A stretch of DNA of 64,000 nt from Cryptosporangium arvum DSM 44712 (GTDB lineage: Bacteria > Actinomycetota > Actinomycetes > Mycobacteriales > Cryptosporangiaceae). How positions within the stretch are numbered: the first letter of the stretch is position 1; each line of letters begins with the position of its first letter. Both the position numbers and the translations under genes were made by a program. This document shows positions 43,825 through 52,564 of this stretch, in pieces. The DNA is taken from the NCBI RefSeq assembly GCF_000585375.1, contig NZ_KK073874.1, positions 620,001 through 684,000 of the forward strand. The letters run 5' to 3'. The notes below the pieces were generated by a model that saw only the letters and a program-made list of their open reading frames with translations, was not told the origin of the DNA and did not search any database.

Positions 43825-44640
43825 TCACTCCGGTCGGGGGGTGCTGAGAACCCCGTCCTCGACGGCCCGGTCACGAAGCTCCAGCTTCGTCCGGGCCGCT
43901 CGGCCGGCCTGCTCGTACTTGTCACGCACCCGGTCCAGGTAGCTCTTCGCCGTGCCCTGCTTGACGTTGAGCCGCCGGGCGACGCTCGACATCGTCAGAC
44001 CCGACGCGTACAGGCGCAGTGCCTCCCGCTCCTGACCGGACAGTTCCGGCACCCCGTACGACCGCGCGCGCTGGATCAGCGCGGCGTGGCTCTGCGAGAC
44101 GTACCGTTCGCCGCGTGCGGCCGCGGCCAGCGCCTGACGCATGTCACCGGCCTCGCGCGACTTGCGGACGTAGCTCAGCGCACCCGCCCGTCCGGCCTCG
44201 TGCACGAACCCGGCGTCGTCGATGGTGCTGCAGGTGACCACGGCGTAGCCCGCCTTGATCAACGCCTGGACGTTCTCGGCGACGCGCCGGCCGTCGCGCA
44301 GGCGCAGGTCCATCAGCGCCACCGGGGCGGCGGTACGCGGCGCCGGCTCTTCCGCGTACGGGCTGGGGCGCATCGTCGGGACGCTCGCCCGGCCGACGCT
44401 CAGCGGCCGGCTGATGCCGTTGTTGCGATGCAACGAGTAGTTCGGCGGGGGCACCGACGGCGGCCCCTGGCTGGGTCTGGACGCGCCGGACAGCAGGTCG
44501 AGCACCGACTTCGCCGTGGCCACGACCTGCACCTCGAGGCCGTCCGGGGCGCTTCCGGAGTTCGGGTTTCCCTGGCAGAGCCAGGCTTCGATGCCGTGCA
44601 GCAGGATCTCGTCGTCGTCGACCACTGCGACGCGGATCAC
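43825..44640 (-). CDS. LuxR-family response regulator with inserted receiver domain
   Basis: The 271-residue regulator starts at GTG 44640, overlapping the kinase stop (GTGA) and preceded by GAGGAG. The receiver has the acidic residues VVDDDE (D8-D10). Before the strand with the phospho-acceptor (LMDLRLRDGR, D111) there is an inserted Pro/Ser-rich stretch of about 55 residues (51-105). Then come the Thr/Ser switch (TCST) and Lys (SYVRKS). A LuxR helix-turn-helix (about 197-255; LSGQEREALRLYASGLTMSS) follows. The insertion is unusual and may bind a partner. Regulated genes are unknown. Confidence 0.88.
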   Translation of the reverse strand: MIRVAVVDDDEILLHGIEAWLCQGNPNSGSAPDGLEVQVVATAKSVLDLLSGASRPSQGPPSVPPPNYSLHRNNGISRPLSVGRASVPTMRPSPYAEEPAPRTAAPVALMDLRLRDGRRVAENVQALIKAGYAVVTCSTIDDAGFVHEAGRAGALSYVRKSREAGDMRQALAAAARGERYVSQSHAALIQRARSYGVPELSGQEREALRLYASGLTMSSVARRLNVKQGTAKSYLDRVRDKYEQAGRAARTKLELRDRAVEDGVLSTPRPE

Positions 44641-47168
44641 GCAACGCTCCTCGTGTCCCATGTCACCTCCAGCCATGCGGTGTTGGTCATGTCCGGTTCG
44701 ATGTCCACCCGAATCTGACGGTCGGGCACCAACTGATTACCGACGCCGACCGCCACGGACTGCAGCAGCGGCGCCGGGGTACGGGTCGGGAAGCAGAACG
44801 TGATCGCGATCTCCTCCGGCGTCCCGCGCACCGTGAGGGTCGCTTCGCCGGGCAGCGCTTCGGCGAGCATCCGATCGGTGAGCTGAGCGAACGTGCGCTG
44901 CCAGCCCGGCGAGACGACGTCGAGGCCTTCGCCGAGATGCACGACCGGCACGATGTCGCGCTGACGGGCACTGCGGGTGACCGCGGCGACGGCGTCGAGC
45001 GTCGCGATCGGGGTGGTGAGGTCGTCGTGGTCGACGAGCGCCCGGACCTCGGCGGCGGCGAGTTCGCAGCGACGCCGCACGACCGGCGAGTCGGGGTTCG
45101 CCGACCCGTTGGAGAGCGCGCGCAACAGCGGGAACAGATCCCGGCTGAGTGCGGCGTCACGCTGGATCCGATCGGCGGTCACCGCGTCGCGAGCCGCGCG
45201 TGCGGCGTCCAACTGGTGCTGCTCGGCGAGAGCCGTCGCCGCCACGGTCGCGTGCCGACGCAGTTCGAAGACGATCACCAGGGCGCCGACCTGCGGAATG
45301 CCGGCCCCGAACACGACGCCGAGCGCGATCGCCACGGCGGTGCTCGACCCGCTCCACTCGATCGCCACCGCGACCAGCGTCGTGAGCGCGATCGTCAGCC
45401 AGGCGAGGTCGAACCACAGTGGGCGACGCAGCGCGAACACCGAGAGGATCCAGCCGAGGACGCCGATCGGCCAGTTCGCCGGGGTGAGCAGGCCCGCCGA
45501 CGTGCAGTCGAGCAGCACCGCGAGCGCCGCGGCCACCGACAGGACGGTCATCCAGCCGGCGTGCCGGTCGATCCAGTCCGAGGGGTGGCCGCGCTTGCCC
45601 TGGAGCGTGACCAGGTAGACCTGCACGAGCGTGATGACGAACAGGACGGACCAGCCGCCAAGCGCCACCCACCCCGAGCGGTAGTTCGCCCAGTTGGTGA
45701 TCAGCAGGCCGAGGCTCAGCGCCTGCCAGAAGTGGCCGATCCAGGCCAGCGCGAGCAACCCGTACCGGGTGTAGCGATCGGCGAGGATGCGCTCCTCGTC
45801 GACTTGATTCGGCACGGCGGGCTCGGCCCTGGGGGTCTCCTCGATCGCCGGCGGCGGCACGACGCCGACGTGGGCGGCCTCCTCGGCCGACCAGCGCAGG
45901 GTCACGACCGTGCCGCGGCCGATCGCCGACTGCACGCTCGCGGCTCCGCCGACCGCCGTCATCCGCCCGGTGAGCGACTTCTTCAGCCCGAGGCCGCCGG
46001 TGCGCGCGGTGGCCGGGTCGAAGCCGCGGCCGCGGTCGTGGATCGTCAGCTCCAGCCAGTTCTCGCCGCCGCGGGCCGCGATACCGACCTCGGTCGTGCC
46101 CGCGTGCTTCTCGACGTTCGACAGGGCCTCCCGGCTGGCGGCGGCGAAGGCGGTCGTCACTTCGGCCGGCAGCGGATCGGCGGGGGCGCCCTCGGCGACG
46201 TACACCCGCAGGCCCCGGTGCGCGGCCTGGCGGTGGACGACGTCGAGGAGCCGGCGGCCGGTGCGGACCGGCTCGTCGGCGCGTGGATCGTGGGCGAGCG
46301 ACTCCATGTCGTCGGTGCACCGGGCGCGGACGACGTCGGCCCGGCCCTCCAGCCCGCCGCGGGCGATCGCGGTGAGCGTCGTCAGCACGGTGTCGTGCAG
46401 CAGGAGGCGGCGCACGCTGCGGTCGTGCAGCCGCGCGCTCTCCACCTGATCGGTGCGGCGGGCGGTGTTCCGGCCCCGGATCGTCCCGCTCGCGTTCAGC
46501 GCGCCCAGCCGGACCAGCCGGACCAGCACCAGGCCGATCGCGGCCAGGGCCAGCAGCACGCCGGCCGCCTGGACGGTGTCGGCGATCGGCCGGGCCAGGC
46601 CGAGCGGCTCCCGACTCTCGAGTTCGGCGCCGGCCAACTGGGAACCGAGCAGGTAGGCGCTGATCTCGGCCAGCGCCACCAGCCAGACCAGCGAGGCGCG
46701 CAGCCGCCACGACGCCAACAGCACCGAGACGCCGGCCCACCCGATGACCCAGCTCCCGGCGGCGCCGGCGAACTCGGCCGGGAGCAGCCGGACGGTCGCG
46801 ATCAGCAGCCCCGCCGACACCACGGCGTCGCCGAGCACCAGCCAGGTCGGGAGCCGGCCCGTCCAGCAGATCGCGGCCACGCTCGCGCCCCAGGCGAGCG
46901 CACCGAGGAGAAGCACGTGCTGCCAGACCGAGGGAGCCGCGACCGCGCCGCCACCGTAGGCGACCGCCGGGAGGACGACGCACCAGGCGGCGCGCAGGAC
47001 GGCGCCCGAGCGTGCGGCGATCGGGCCCAGGCCGACCCGGCCGGACAGCAGCCGGGAAGCGTCCGTCCTCGTCGTTGGTCCGTCGGTACCGGACGCGGGT
47101 GCGTCCGGGAAGTCGGGCGGCACGTGCTCCGGTCTACCGCGTAAGGCGGAGACCAATGTCAGCGGCAT
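44637..47168 (-). CDS. Sensor histidine kinase with duplicated membrane/ATPase-like architecture
   Basis: The 843-residue kinase has two halves. The first has a multi-helix membrane region (about 57-220), a dimerisation-like region with LLLHDTVLTTLTAI (His258 as possible phosphosite) and a HATPase domain (about 336-426: N351 in SREALSNVEKHAG, DRGRGFDP, GLGLKKSL, GRGTVVTLRW). The second has another membrane region (about 468-640) and a C-terminal part (660-843) that looks like a degenerate, ATP-site-poor kinase domain. It lacks clear N/G boxes. It is coupled to the response regulator by GTGA. The signal is unknown; the second half may be a regulatory pseudo-kinase. Confidence 0.87.
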   Translation of the reverse strand: MPLTLVSALRGRPEHVPPDFPDAPASGTDGPTTRTDASRLLSGRVGLGPIAARSGAVLRAAWCVVLPAVAYGGGAVAAPSVWQHVLLLGALAWGASVAAICWTGRLPTWLVLGDAVVSAGLLIATVRLLPAEFAGAAGSWVIGWAGVSVLLASWRLRASLVWLVALAEISAYLLGSQLAGAELESREPLGLARPIADTVQAAGVLLALAAIGLVLVRLVRLGALNASGTIRGRNTARRTDQVESARLHDRSVRRLLLHDTVLTTLTAIARGGLEGRADVVRARCTDDMESLAHDPRADEPVRTGRRLLDVVHRQAAHRGLRVYVAEGAPADPLPAEVTTAFAAASREALSNVEKHAGTTEVGIAARGGENWLELTIHDRGRGFDPATARTGGLGLKKSLTGRMTAVGGAASVQSAIGRGTVVTLRWSAEEAAHVGVVPPPAIEETPRAEPAVPNQVDEERILADRYTRYGLLALAWIGHFWQALSLGLLITNWANYRSGWVALGGWSVLFVITLVQVYLVTLQGKRGHPSDWIDRHAGWMTVLSVAAALAVLLDCTSAGLLTPANWPIGVLGWILSVFALRRPLWFDLAWLTIALTTLVAVAIEWSGSSTAVAIALGVVFGAGIPQVGALVIVFELRRHATVAATALAEQHQLDAARAARDAVTADRIQRDAALSRDLFPLLRALSNGSANPDSPVVRRRCELAAAEVRALVDHDDLTTPIATLDAVAAVTRSARQRDIVPVVHLGEGLDVVSPGWQRTFAQLTDRMLAEALPGEATLTVRGTPEEIAITFCFPTRTPAPLLQSVAVGVGNQLVPDRQIRVDIEPDMTNTAWLEVTWDTRSVA

Positions 47169-47243
47169 CGCGAGGGTCCTTCGCTGTCGTCGGTCACCGA
47201 ATTCGCCGTGTATCTAGGCATAACACGCGACCGTGAACAGCGA

Positions 47244-47308
47244 AAACCTCCCATGTATCAGCTAGTCCCCGCTGAGCGCGGGGCTACGCGGATTCACGGG
47301 GGAGGTTT
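47244..47308 (+). repeat. Nested inverted repeats, candidate structured leader
   Basis: The outer arms AAACCTCCC (47244-47252) and GGGAGGTTT (47300-47308) are perfect 9 bp complements. Inside them a hairpin pairs TAG-CCCCGC with GCGGGG-CTA (47263-47286) with one bulge. The two-level shape suggests a folded RNA in the expansin leader or the opposite-strand kinase leader. Confidence 0.6.
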
Positions 47309-47487
47309 GGGTGGACGCGGTGTCGGTCACTCCGGGGCGGGTTCGGTCGGTTCCACTGGGGGCGGGTCGGACACTGTGGATTCCCCGGAACCGGACTCCG
47401 CAATGACGTGGGGCGAGTATGCCCCCAAATCGACTGCAGCGGGGGGCACCCTGCGTGTGCAGGTGATTCGTCGCGGGATCGAGGCGC

Positions 47488-47514
47488 CGCGGCTTAAGAC
47501 ATCCCCAAGCCGCG
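47488..47514. repeat. Hairpin in the expansin-like gene leader
   Basis: The 8 bp stem CGCGGCTT/AAGCCGCG has an 11-base loop and no T-tract. It is placed 150 bp before the coding start, so it is not an ordinary terminator for either neighbour. Confidence 0.6.
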
Positions 47515-47664
47515 CCTAAACCGACGGTCCGGATCTGCCGTACTCCGCGTGCGCGCGGCACGATGACATCCGTTTAGATGTGCGTCGGCCGGTGTGGGAT
47601 CGGCGCGGAGCGGTGGAGGCAGAAGCTTGGTCAGCACGGCGTCGACCGACGAAGGCGTGCGGGC

Positions 47665-49116
47665 GTGACCGGCCCACGCTGGGAAGACGAGCCGATCGAC
47701 GCCTGGGACCCGGCCGACACCGACTTCTTCGGGGCGCCTCGGTCGAAGGGCGGCAACACCGGCGAGTTCCGCGTCGTCGACGGCGCCTCGGCGGATTCCG
47801 GCCGGGGTAAGCACCGGGGATCCCGTCGGCGTGGGCTCGGGTCCAGCGCGGTGGCGGGTGTCGCGGGTGCGGTGGCCGCTCGTTCGGCCGTGGACCGGCA
47901 GGCGGACCAGCCGGAGTTGGATCGCCCGGTCTCGGCCGGGCCGGGTTTCGAGCGGGCTGGTTCGGATCGGCCACGGGGCTTTGGTTCGGTGGCGGGGGAG
48001 CCGCGGAGTTTCCGGTCGGAGCCGGTGGCCTCGTCGTTCGAGACGGCGGATTTCCGGGCCGGTGCCACCGCGATGACCGAGGTGGTACCGGCGGCCAAGG
48101 ACGGTGGCCGGTTCGCGGGATTACGTCGCGCGCTGCGGCGGCGCTGGTTCGCCCCGAGCGTGACCGGCGGTGTGGTGCTCTGCTCGGTCGCGTTCGTCAC
48201 CGGCGTCACCCAGTTCGCCGGAGCCGCCTGCGCCGCCGTCCCGCCCGCCGGCGTGGAGCGGAGCGGCGAGGCCACGTTCTTCGATGGCGGCGTCGGCAAC
48301 TGCTCGTTCCCGTCGCTCCCGGCCGACGACCTGTACGTCGCGCTCGGCCCGTCCGAGTACTCCGGCGCCGGGGCGTGCGGCAGCTACCTCGACGTGAAGG
48401 GCCCGTCGGGCAGCGTCCGCGTGAAGGTCGTCGACCAGTGCCCGGAGTGCGAGGAAGGCCACATCGACCTGAGCCGGGAGGCGTTCGAGCAGATCGCCGA
48501 CCCCGAGGCCGGTGTGGTTCCGATCACGTACTCGGCGGTCGCGAACCCGGCGGTCGGCAAGCTCAGCGCCCGGGTCAAAGAGGGTTCGTCGGAGTTCTTC
48601 CTGTCGATCCTGATCGACAACCACGGCAACCCGCTGACGAACGTCGAGGTCGACGGCACGGACCTGAGCCGGACGACCGACAACCACTGGGTCGCCGACG
48701 GCGGCCTCGGCACCGGCCCGTTCTCGGTGAAGGTGACCGACAACGCGGGCCGCACGGCGACGATCCCGAACGTCACGCTCAGCCCGGGTAGCGTGCAACA
48801 GTCGACGGTCGCGCTCGGCGGTGGCAACGCCGTGAGCGCTCCGACGACGAAGGCGGCCGCTCCGGCTTCGTCGTCGCCGGCTTCTTCGCCGGCCGCTGAC
48901 GCTCCACTGGCGGCGGCTCCACGCGACGCCACGGGCGAGTCCTCGGCCGAGGACTCGTCAAGCAGTAACGAACAGAACGACACCGAAACAGCAGTGACCC
49001 CGGACGCCGACGCGTCCGAGGAGATCGCAGCGAACCCAGCGCCGTCGTCGTCGGTCGCCGTACCACGTGCGACCGAGTCGGCAGCCGGATCAACGGGGCG
49101 GAACTCATGTGGCTAG
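47665..49116 (+). CDS. Membrane-anchored expansin-like protein
   Basis: The 483-residue protein has a 160-residue charged cytoplasmic tail, one membrane helix (about 163-190) and an expansin/EXLX1-like double domain (about 197-390). The double-psi barrel has GEATFFDGGVGNCSFPSLP, then VVDQCPECEEGHIDLSREAF with the conserved Asp. A Ser/Ala/Thr/Pro-rich tail follows. Expansins loosen cellulose or peptidoglycan without hydrolysis. The start is GTG 47665; the upstream frame to 47578 is Arg-rich and unlike the family. The long cytoplasmic tail is unusual. Link with the GH8 enzyme is inference. Confidence 0.82.
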   Translation: MTGPRWEDEPIDAWDPADTDFFGAPRSKGGNTGEFRVVDGASADSGRGKHRGSRRRGLGSSAVAGVAGAVAARSAVDRQADQPELDRPVSAGPGFERAGSDRPRGFGSVAGEPRSFRSEPVASSFETADFRAGATAMTEVVPAAKDGGRFAGLRRALRRRWFAPSVTGGVVLCSVAFVTGVTQFAGAACAAVPPAGVERSGEATFFDGGVGNCSFPSLPADDLYVALGPSEYSGAGACGSYLDVKGPSGSVRVKVVDQCPECEEGHIDLSREAFEQIADPEAGVVPITYSAVANPAVGKLSARVKEGSSEFFLSILIDNHGNPLTNVEVDGTDLSRTTDNHWVADGGLGTGPFSVKVTDNAGRTATIPNVTLSPGSVQQSTVALGGGNAVSAPTTKAAAPASSSPASSPAADAPLAAAPRDATGESSAEDSSSSNEQNDTETAVTPDADASEEIAANPAPSSSVAVPRATESAAGSTGRNSCG

Positions 49117-49280
49117 GCCCAGGGGGGCGACGGCGGTTGGTGCCACGGCGAGGGCGTCGACGCCCACCGTTGGCTCGACGAGGTCCGATCGGCCCGAAAC
49201 TCAGTCGTCCGCCGGCGGGACAGCCGCGCTCGTCGCGCTGAACCGCTGAAACCGGCCGCGACGCGGCCGACAATGAGCCC

Positions 49281-49754
49281 ATGGCTGACGCCAGGGTCAC
49301 CGTCGACCTGACCGTCCGCGATCTCCTCCACGAGGATCTCGCGGCGTGCGCGTGGACCGGGTCGCCGACCCATCTGCGCTTCATCTCCGCCGCGCTCGGC
49401 CGGCGGTCCGCCGGTGTGGTCGACTACCTGGCGGTCTGCGGCCCCAGCGACTTACCGCTCGGCGTCGGCGGGGTCGACTACGGTCGTAGCCGCGGTGCCG
49501 GCTGGCTGTGGCAGTTCGTCGTGCACCCGGCGTTCCGGTCCTGCGGTATCGGGACGTTGCTGGTGCGCTCGGCGGAGGAGCGCATCCGTCGCCGAGGGCT
49601 TTCGCACGCCGAACTCGGCGTGGACGCCGCCAACGCCGGAGCGCGGCGGTTGTACGCGCGGCTGGGCTACGACGTGGTGCGGGAGCAGGGTGAGGAGTGG
49701 GACGGCCGCCGCAGCCATTGCGTGGTGATGCGGCGGCGCGTCGGGCCGGGCTAG
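49281..49754 (+). CDS. GNAT family N-acetyltransferase
   Basis: The 157-residue GNAT protein has the acetyl-CoA loop in FRSCGIGTLLVRSAEER (about 92-108) and the ending DAANAGARRLYARLGYDVV. The acceptor substrate is unknown. Its stop TAG shares the bases CTAG with the convergent PP2C phosphatase stop. The start ATG 49281 is followed directly by the fold; the promoter region before it is 164 bp long and featureless. Confidence 0.87.
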   Translation: MADARVTVDLTVRDLLHEDLAACAWTGSPTHLRFISAALGRRSAGVVDYLAVCGPSDLPLGVGGVDYGRSRGAGWLWQFVVHPAFRSCGIGTLLVRSAEERIRRRGLSHAELGVDAANAGARRLYARLGYDVVREQGEEWDGRRSHCVVMRRRVGPG

Positions 49755-50509
49755 TCGATCTCGGCGACCTTCAGCAGGACGATCGAGACGTTGTCTTTGC
49801 CGCCGCCCTCGAACGCGGCGTGCAGTAGCGCGTTGACGCTGTCGACCGGGTCGGCGTGGGGGTTGGCGAGCGCGGCGGGGAGCGCCTCGGGCTCGCTGTA
49901 GTCGGTGAGACCGTCGCTGCAGAGCAGGAAGCGGTCTCCGGGGACGACCCGGTGCACGGAGACGTGCGGGTGGATGACGCTCTCCTGGCGGGTGCCGCCG
50001 AGCGTCTGGGTGACGATCGTCGTGAACCGGCGGCCGGAAGCCGGGTCCAGCGGGGGCGAGTCGTCGATCGAGAGCTGGTCGAGCGAACCGTCGTCGCCCA
50101 CCCGGTAGCAGCGGCTGTCGCCGACGTTCAGGCAGAACGCCCGGTCGCCGTCGAGCACCAGGCCCACGATCGTGGTGCCCATCCCGTACCAGTCGGGGTT
50201 GTGCGCCATCTCGGCGAACACCGCGTCGCTGGCGCCCCGGACCGCGGCGACGATCGTCTCCTCGTCGTGCAGCTCCGGCGTGGCGTCGCTGAGCAGCGCG
50301 GCCGCCAGCCGACTGGCCCGGAAGCCCTCGACGTGGCCACCCAACCCGTCGGCCACCAGGAACGACACCGGGCGAGCGGTGTTCACTTCCAGACGCACCG
50401 GCTCGTTCTCGAACGCCCCGGAGAGGAACCCGGCCACCGCCAGGGTGTCCTCGTTGCGGCCGCGGACCAGGCCGCGATGCGTCACCGCGACTACGTCGAC
50501 CCTGGTCAC
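49751..50509 (-). CDS. PP2C-type Ser/Thr protein phosphatase
   Basis: The 252-residue PPM phosphatase has metal-site motifs: RGRNEDTLAV, VADGLGGHVEG, NVGDSRCYRV, LLCSDGLTDY and GGKDNVSIVLL. It removes phosphate from Ser/Thr proteins and may oppose the PknB-like kinase in the window. GTG 50509 follows GAGGAGGTCAC and gives the conserved start; longer ATG frames upstream add unlikely sequence. Stop overlap with the GNAT gene is 4 bp. Confidence 0.9.
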   Translation of the reverse strand: MTRVDVVAVTHRGLVRGRNEDTLAVAGFLSGAFENEPVRLEVNTARPVSFLVADGLGGHVEGFRASRLAAALLSDATPELHDEETIVAAVRGASDAVFAEMAHNPDWYGMGTTIVGLVLDGDRAFCLNVGDSRCYRVGDDGSLDQLSIDDSPPLDPASGRRFTTIVTQTLGGTRQESVIHPHVSVHRVVPGDRFLLCSDGLTDYSEPEALPAALANPHADPVDSVNALLHAAFEGGGKDNVSIVLLKVAEID

Positions 50510-50842
50510 CGTGACCTCCTCGTACCGGCTCTGTGGCGACAGGCTATGCCCCGCCAGCATCCTGTGCCGCTTTCCGCGCCGCACGAGCGGAGAAAGCAGC
50601 GACGTCTGGACTCCGGGGCGATGCCCGTGCCCGGACCCGCGCTCACTGTGGACGCCGTTGACCGACGTCACCGCGCGGATGGTACCCACTCCACGCCACC
50701 GCGTCCGGCGGTGGCCCCGACGTGGCGCCCGTCAACCTCCACCAGCGAACCGGTGGACGACGATTTCCGGCTGTGGATGAGCGCATTCCCGATGGGCTCC
50801 GGGCGCATTCTCGAGGCGTCCGTTTCGCCCGGGAGGTATCTC
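50510..50842. other. 333 bp divergent intergenic region
   Basis: No gene, tRNA or strong hairpin is visible. It should hold the promoter of the PP2C gene on the left and of the small exported protein on the right; the latter ends in GGGAGG 6 bases before the GTG. Confidence 0.6.
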
Positions 50843-51241
50843 GTGAACATCGTTCTTGCCGTCGCATTTCTGTTCATTGCTGCGTCCGGCGTGCGTGCCG
50901 CCGATGATCCGGTCGTGTTCGGCGTCGAGTACTTCGCCGAGGGCGGCAGCCATCAGACCTATCTCGTGGCCCGCCGGGGCGGCGTAGTGGCCGGTGAGGC
51001 CTGGTTGAACGCCGACGAGTACGACGGCAGGCGGGTGCGCGCGCTGTCGGTGTGCGATCGTCGGTCCGACGGCGTGCGGGTGGGTGCGCGGATACTCGTT
51101 CCCGACGGGAGGGCGCTCGATTATTTCGCTCCGGTCGGAAAGCGGTGTTTCGGGCGCGACTTCGGTTATCGCATTTCGCGGTGGCAACTGCTGTTCGGCT
51201 CGGCGTCGTCCGGCGAGGTCGTTCCGCCGCCGCTGGTGTGA
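50843..51241 (+). CDS. Small exported protein of unknown family
   Basis: The 132-residue protein has a clean signal peptide (NIVLAVAFLFIAASGVRAADD, cleavage after Ala-Ala). The mature 110 residues hold two Cys (likely a disulfide) and strand-like segments YLVARRGGVVAGEAWL and VRALSVCDRRSDG. No known family was recognised. GTG 50843 has a perfect GGGAGG. The last 76 bp overlap the convergent GGCT-like gene. Confidence 0.72.
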   Translation: MNIVLAVAFLFIAASGVRAADDPVVFGVEYFAEGGSHQTYLVARRGGVVAGEAWLNADEYDGRRVRALSVCDRRSDGVRVGARILVPDGRALDYFAPVGKRCFGRDFGYRISRWQLLFGSASSGEVVPPPLV

Positions 51242-51873
51242 GCCCAGCGGAACTCGATCCGGGCCACCCGGTCGGCGAGCGCGTCCGGGGTCCAGTGCCC
51301 GCGGACGCCGGGCCGTTCGGCCAGGTACGCGGTGAGCGTCTCGGCGTCCCAGCCGTGCGCTTCGTGCAGGCCGCTGGCGATCATCCCCAGATAGCGCGGC
51401 GCCGGCGGGTTGAGCTGGGCGTCGGCGCAGGCCCACGGCGCGGTGAACGTCAGCATCGGGTGCCCGTCCAGCGCCCCCGGGCAGACCAGCGTCTCGTAGC
51501 GTCCCGGGCCCAGCGTCGCGCGTCCGGTCGTGATCGCCTCGGTCAGGTCCAGGTCGACGTCGGGCCGCCGGGCCATCTCCTGCGCGGCGATGTCGGCGAA
51601 CTGGCCGGCGCCGAGCAGGTAGCCGCGTCCGGCGGCGCGGCCCGGTAAGCCAGGGTCGTAGAACGCCATTCCACCGGTCCAGGTGCGCGACTCGAGCGCG
51701 AAGTAGATTCCGCCGTCCAGGAACACCGGCTCGGTGCGCCGGGGCGGGCGGGGGTCGCGACAGCCCGGGTACGTGCGTGCCGCACCGGGCGGGCGGCCAC
51801 CGGCGAGGTAGTAACCCAGCCGGTCGGCGTGCATGTTCGAGCCGTACGCGACGTACCACACCAGGTCGTTCAC
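51166..51873 (-). CDS. Gamma-glutamylcyclotransferase-fold protein
   Basis: This 235-residue protein starts with VWYVAYGSNMHADRL, the YGSN(M) glycine loop of gamma-glutamylcyclotransferase-like (GGCT/BtrG) proteins. Such proteins cleave gamma-glutamyl amines or may bind similar groups. The rest (ALESRTWTGGMAFYDPG, GYLLGAGQFADIAAQEM) fits a GGCT-fold variant; the usual Glu catalytic position is not clear. GTG 51873 is adopted because the motif should lie near the N-terminus. The C-terminal tail is encoded in an antisense overlap. Confidence 0.72.
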   Translation of the reverse strand: MNDLVWYVAYGSNMHADRLGYYLAGGRPPGAARTYPGCRDPRPPRRTEPVFLDGGIYFALESRTWTGGMAFYDPGLPGRAAGRGYLLGAGQFADIAAQEMARRPDVDLDLTEAITTGRATLGPGRYETLVCPGALDGHPMLTFTAPWACADAQLNPPAPRYLGMIASGLHEAHGWDAETLTAYLAERPGVRGHWTPDALADRVARIEFRWAHTSGGGTTSPDDAEPNSSCHREMR

Positions 51874-51905
51874 ACCACTCAGCCTGCCTGAGTACGCTCG
51901 GAGAC

Positions 51906-52382
51906 GTGACTGAGCGCGGACCCGCCGAGCCGACCCTGGACGCCCGGATCGACTCGTTCCTACGCAGCTTCGCGCGCGTCCGCGGCCAGCGAAAGACGCG
52001 CAAGCCGCGGCGGACCAAGAGCCTGCGCGTGCTCGTCTACTGGCCCGCCGACCAGTGGGACGAGATGGCCGCCCGCTGGCCCCAATTCGTCCCCGAGTAC
52101 GGCGACGACCACGCCACCCACCGCCGCAACGTCGAGGACATGCTCCGAGCGCAGTCCGAGGATTCAGAAGCCTCCTTCGGCGTGGCCGCTCTGACCGTGG
52201 AGGGGTTGGCGGGCTTCGCCCAGGAGCAGGATCTCGACGCCGCCACGAGCGAGACCAGGGCGGCGTACGCGGCCGAACTGGGCCGAGCGGGGAAGGCGAC
52301 CTCCTGGCCGCCGTCCCCGACTCAGAAGTGCTGGTGCGGCTCCACCCGCCTCTACCGGGATTGCTGCGCGGCAACGCCCTGA
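51906..52382 (+). CDS. SEC-C metal-binding domain protein
   Basis: The 158-residue protein ends in the SEC-C zinc motif KCWCGSTRLYRDCC (Cys-x-Cys ... Cys-Cys). The first part has basic KTRKPRRTKS and LVYWPADQWDEMAARWPQF segments, not known to me by name. SEC-C motifs bind zinc and contact partner proteins or the ribosome/SecB. The start GTG at 51906 has TACGCT about 7 bases upstream, which suits leaderless transcription. It is divergent from the GGCT-like gene. Confidence 0.82.
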   Translation: MTERGPAEPTLDARIDSFLRSFARVRGQRKTRKPRRTKSLRVLVYWPADQWDEMAARWPQFVPEYGDDHATHRRNVEDMLRAQSEDSEASFGVAALTVEGLAGFAQEQDLDAATSETRAAYAAELGRAGKATSWPPSPTQKCWCGSTRLYRDCCAATP

Positions 52383-52564
52383 TTGTCCGGCCCGGCGCGG
52401 GCCGACGAGCCGAACCAGTGCCGGCCCGGCGCGCCGAGGTGGCCTCGGCGGAGGACGGGGCCGAACGTGCACGGGAGGGCGAGCCGAGCGGTGCAGGGGG
52501 CCGCGATCCATCGAGACCGCCGGCGCGCTGGCCCGGCCTGTTCAGCCGGGGTCCTCCTAGCTGA

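Larger units (their letters stand above)
47169..47664. other. 496 bp divergent, hairpin-rich intergenic region
   Basis: No convincing gene was found. It contains an AT-rich stretch TGTATCTAGGCATAACA near the kinase start and the nested inverted repeats at 47244-47308. Smaller hairpins follow: GGGGC/GCCCC near 47410-47426, CCTGC/GCAGG near 47450, and 47488-47514. The last 150 bp lead into the expansin gene with no other structure seen. Confidence 0.6.

Noticed and set aside
44937-47144. Plus-strand open frame (735 codons) opposite the kinase
   Set aside because: It is antisense to a kinase with HATPase motifs; its composition is a shadow pattern.
47208-47519. Small plus-strand frame of 103 codons in the structured leader
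   Set aside because: Gly/Ser-rich, no ribosome site, crosses the inverted repeats, and has no family likeness.
47169-47664. c-di-AMP (ydaO-type) riboswitch before the cell-wall gene
   Set aside because: Such switches are common before wall genes, but the conserved core segments were not found; only unrelated hairpins are present.
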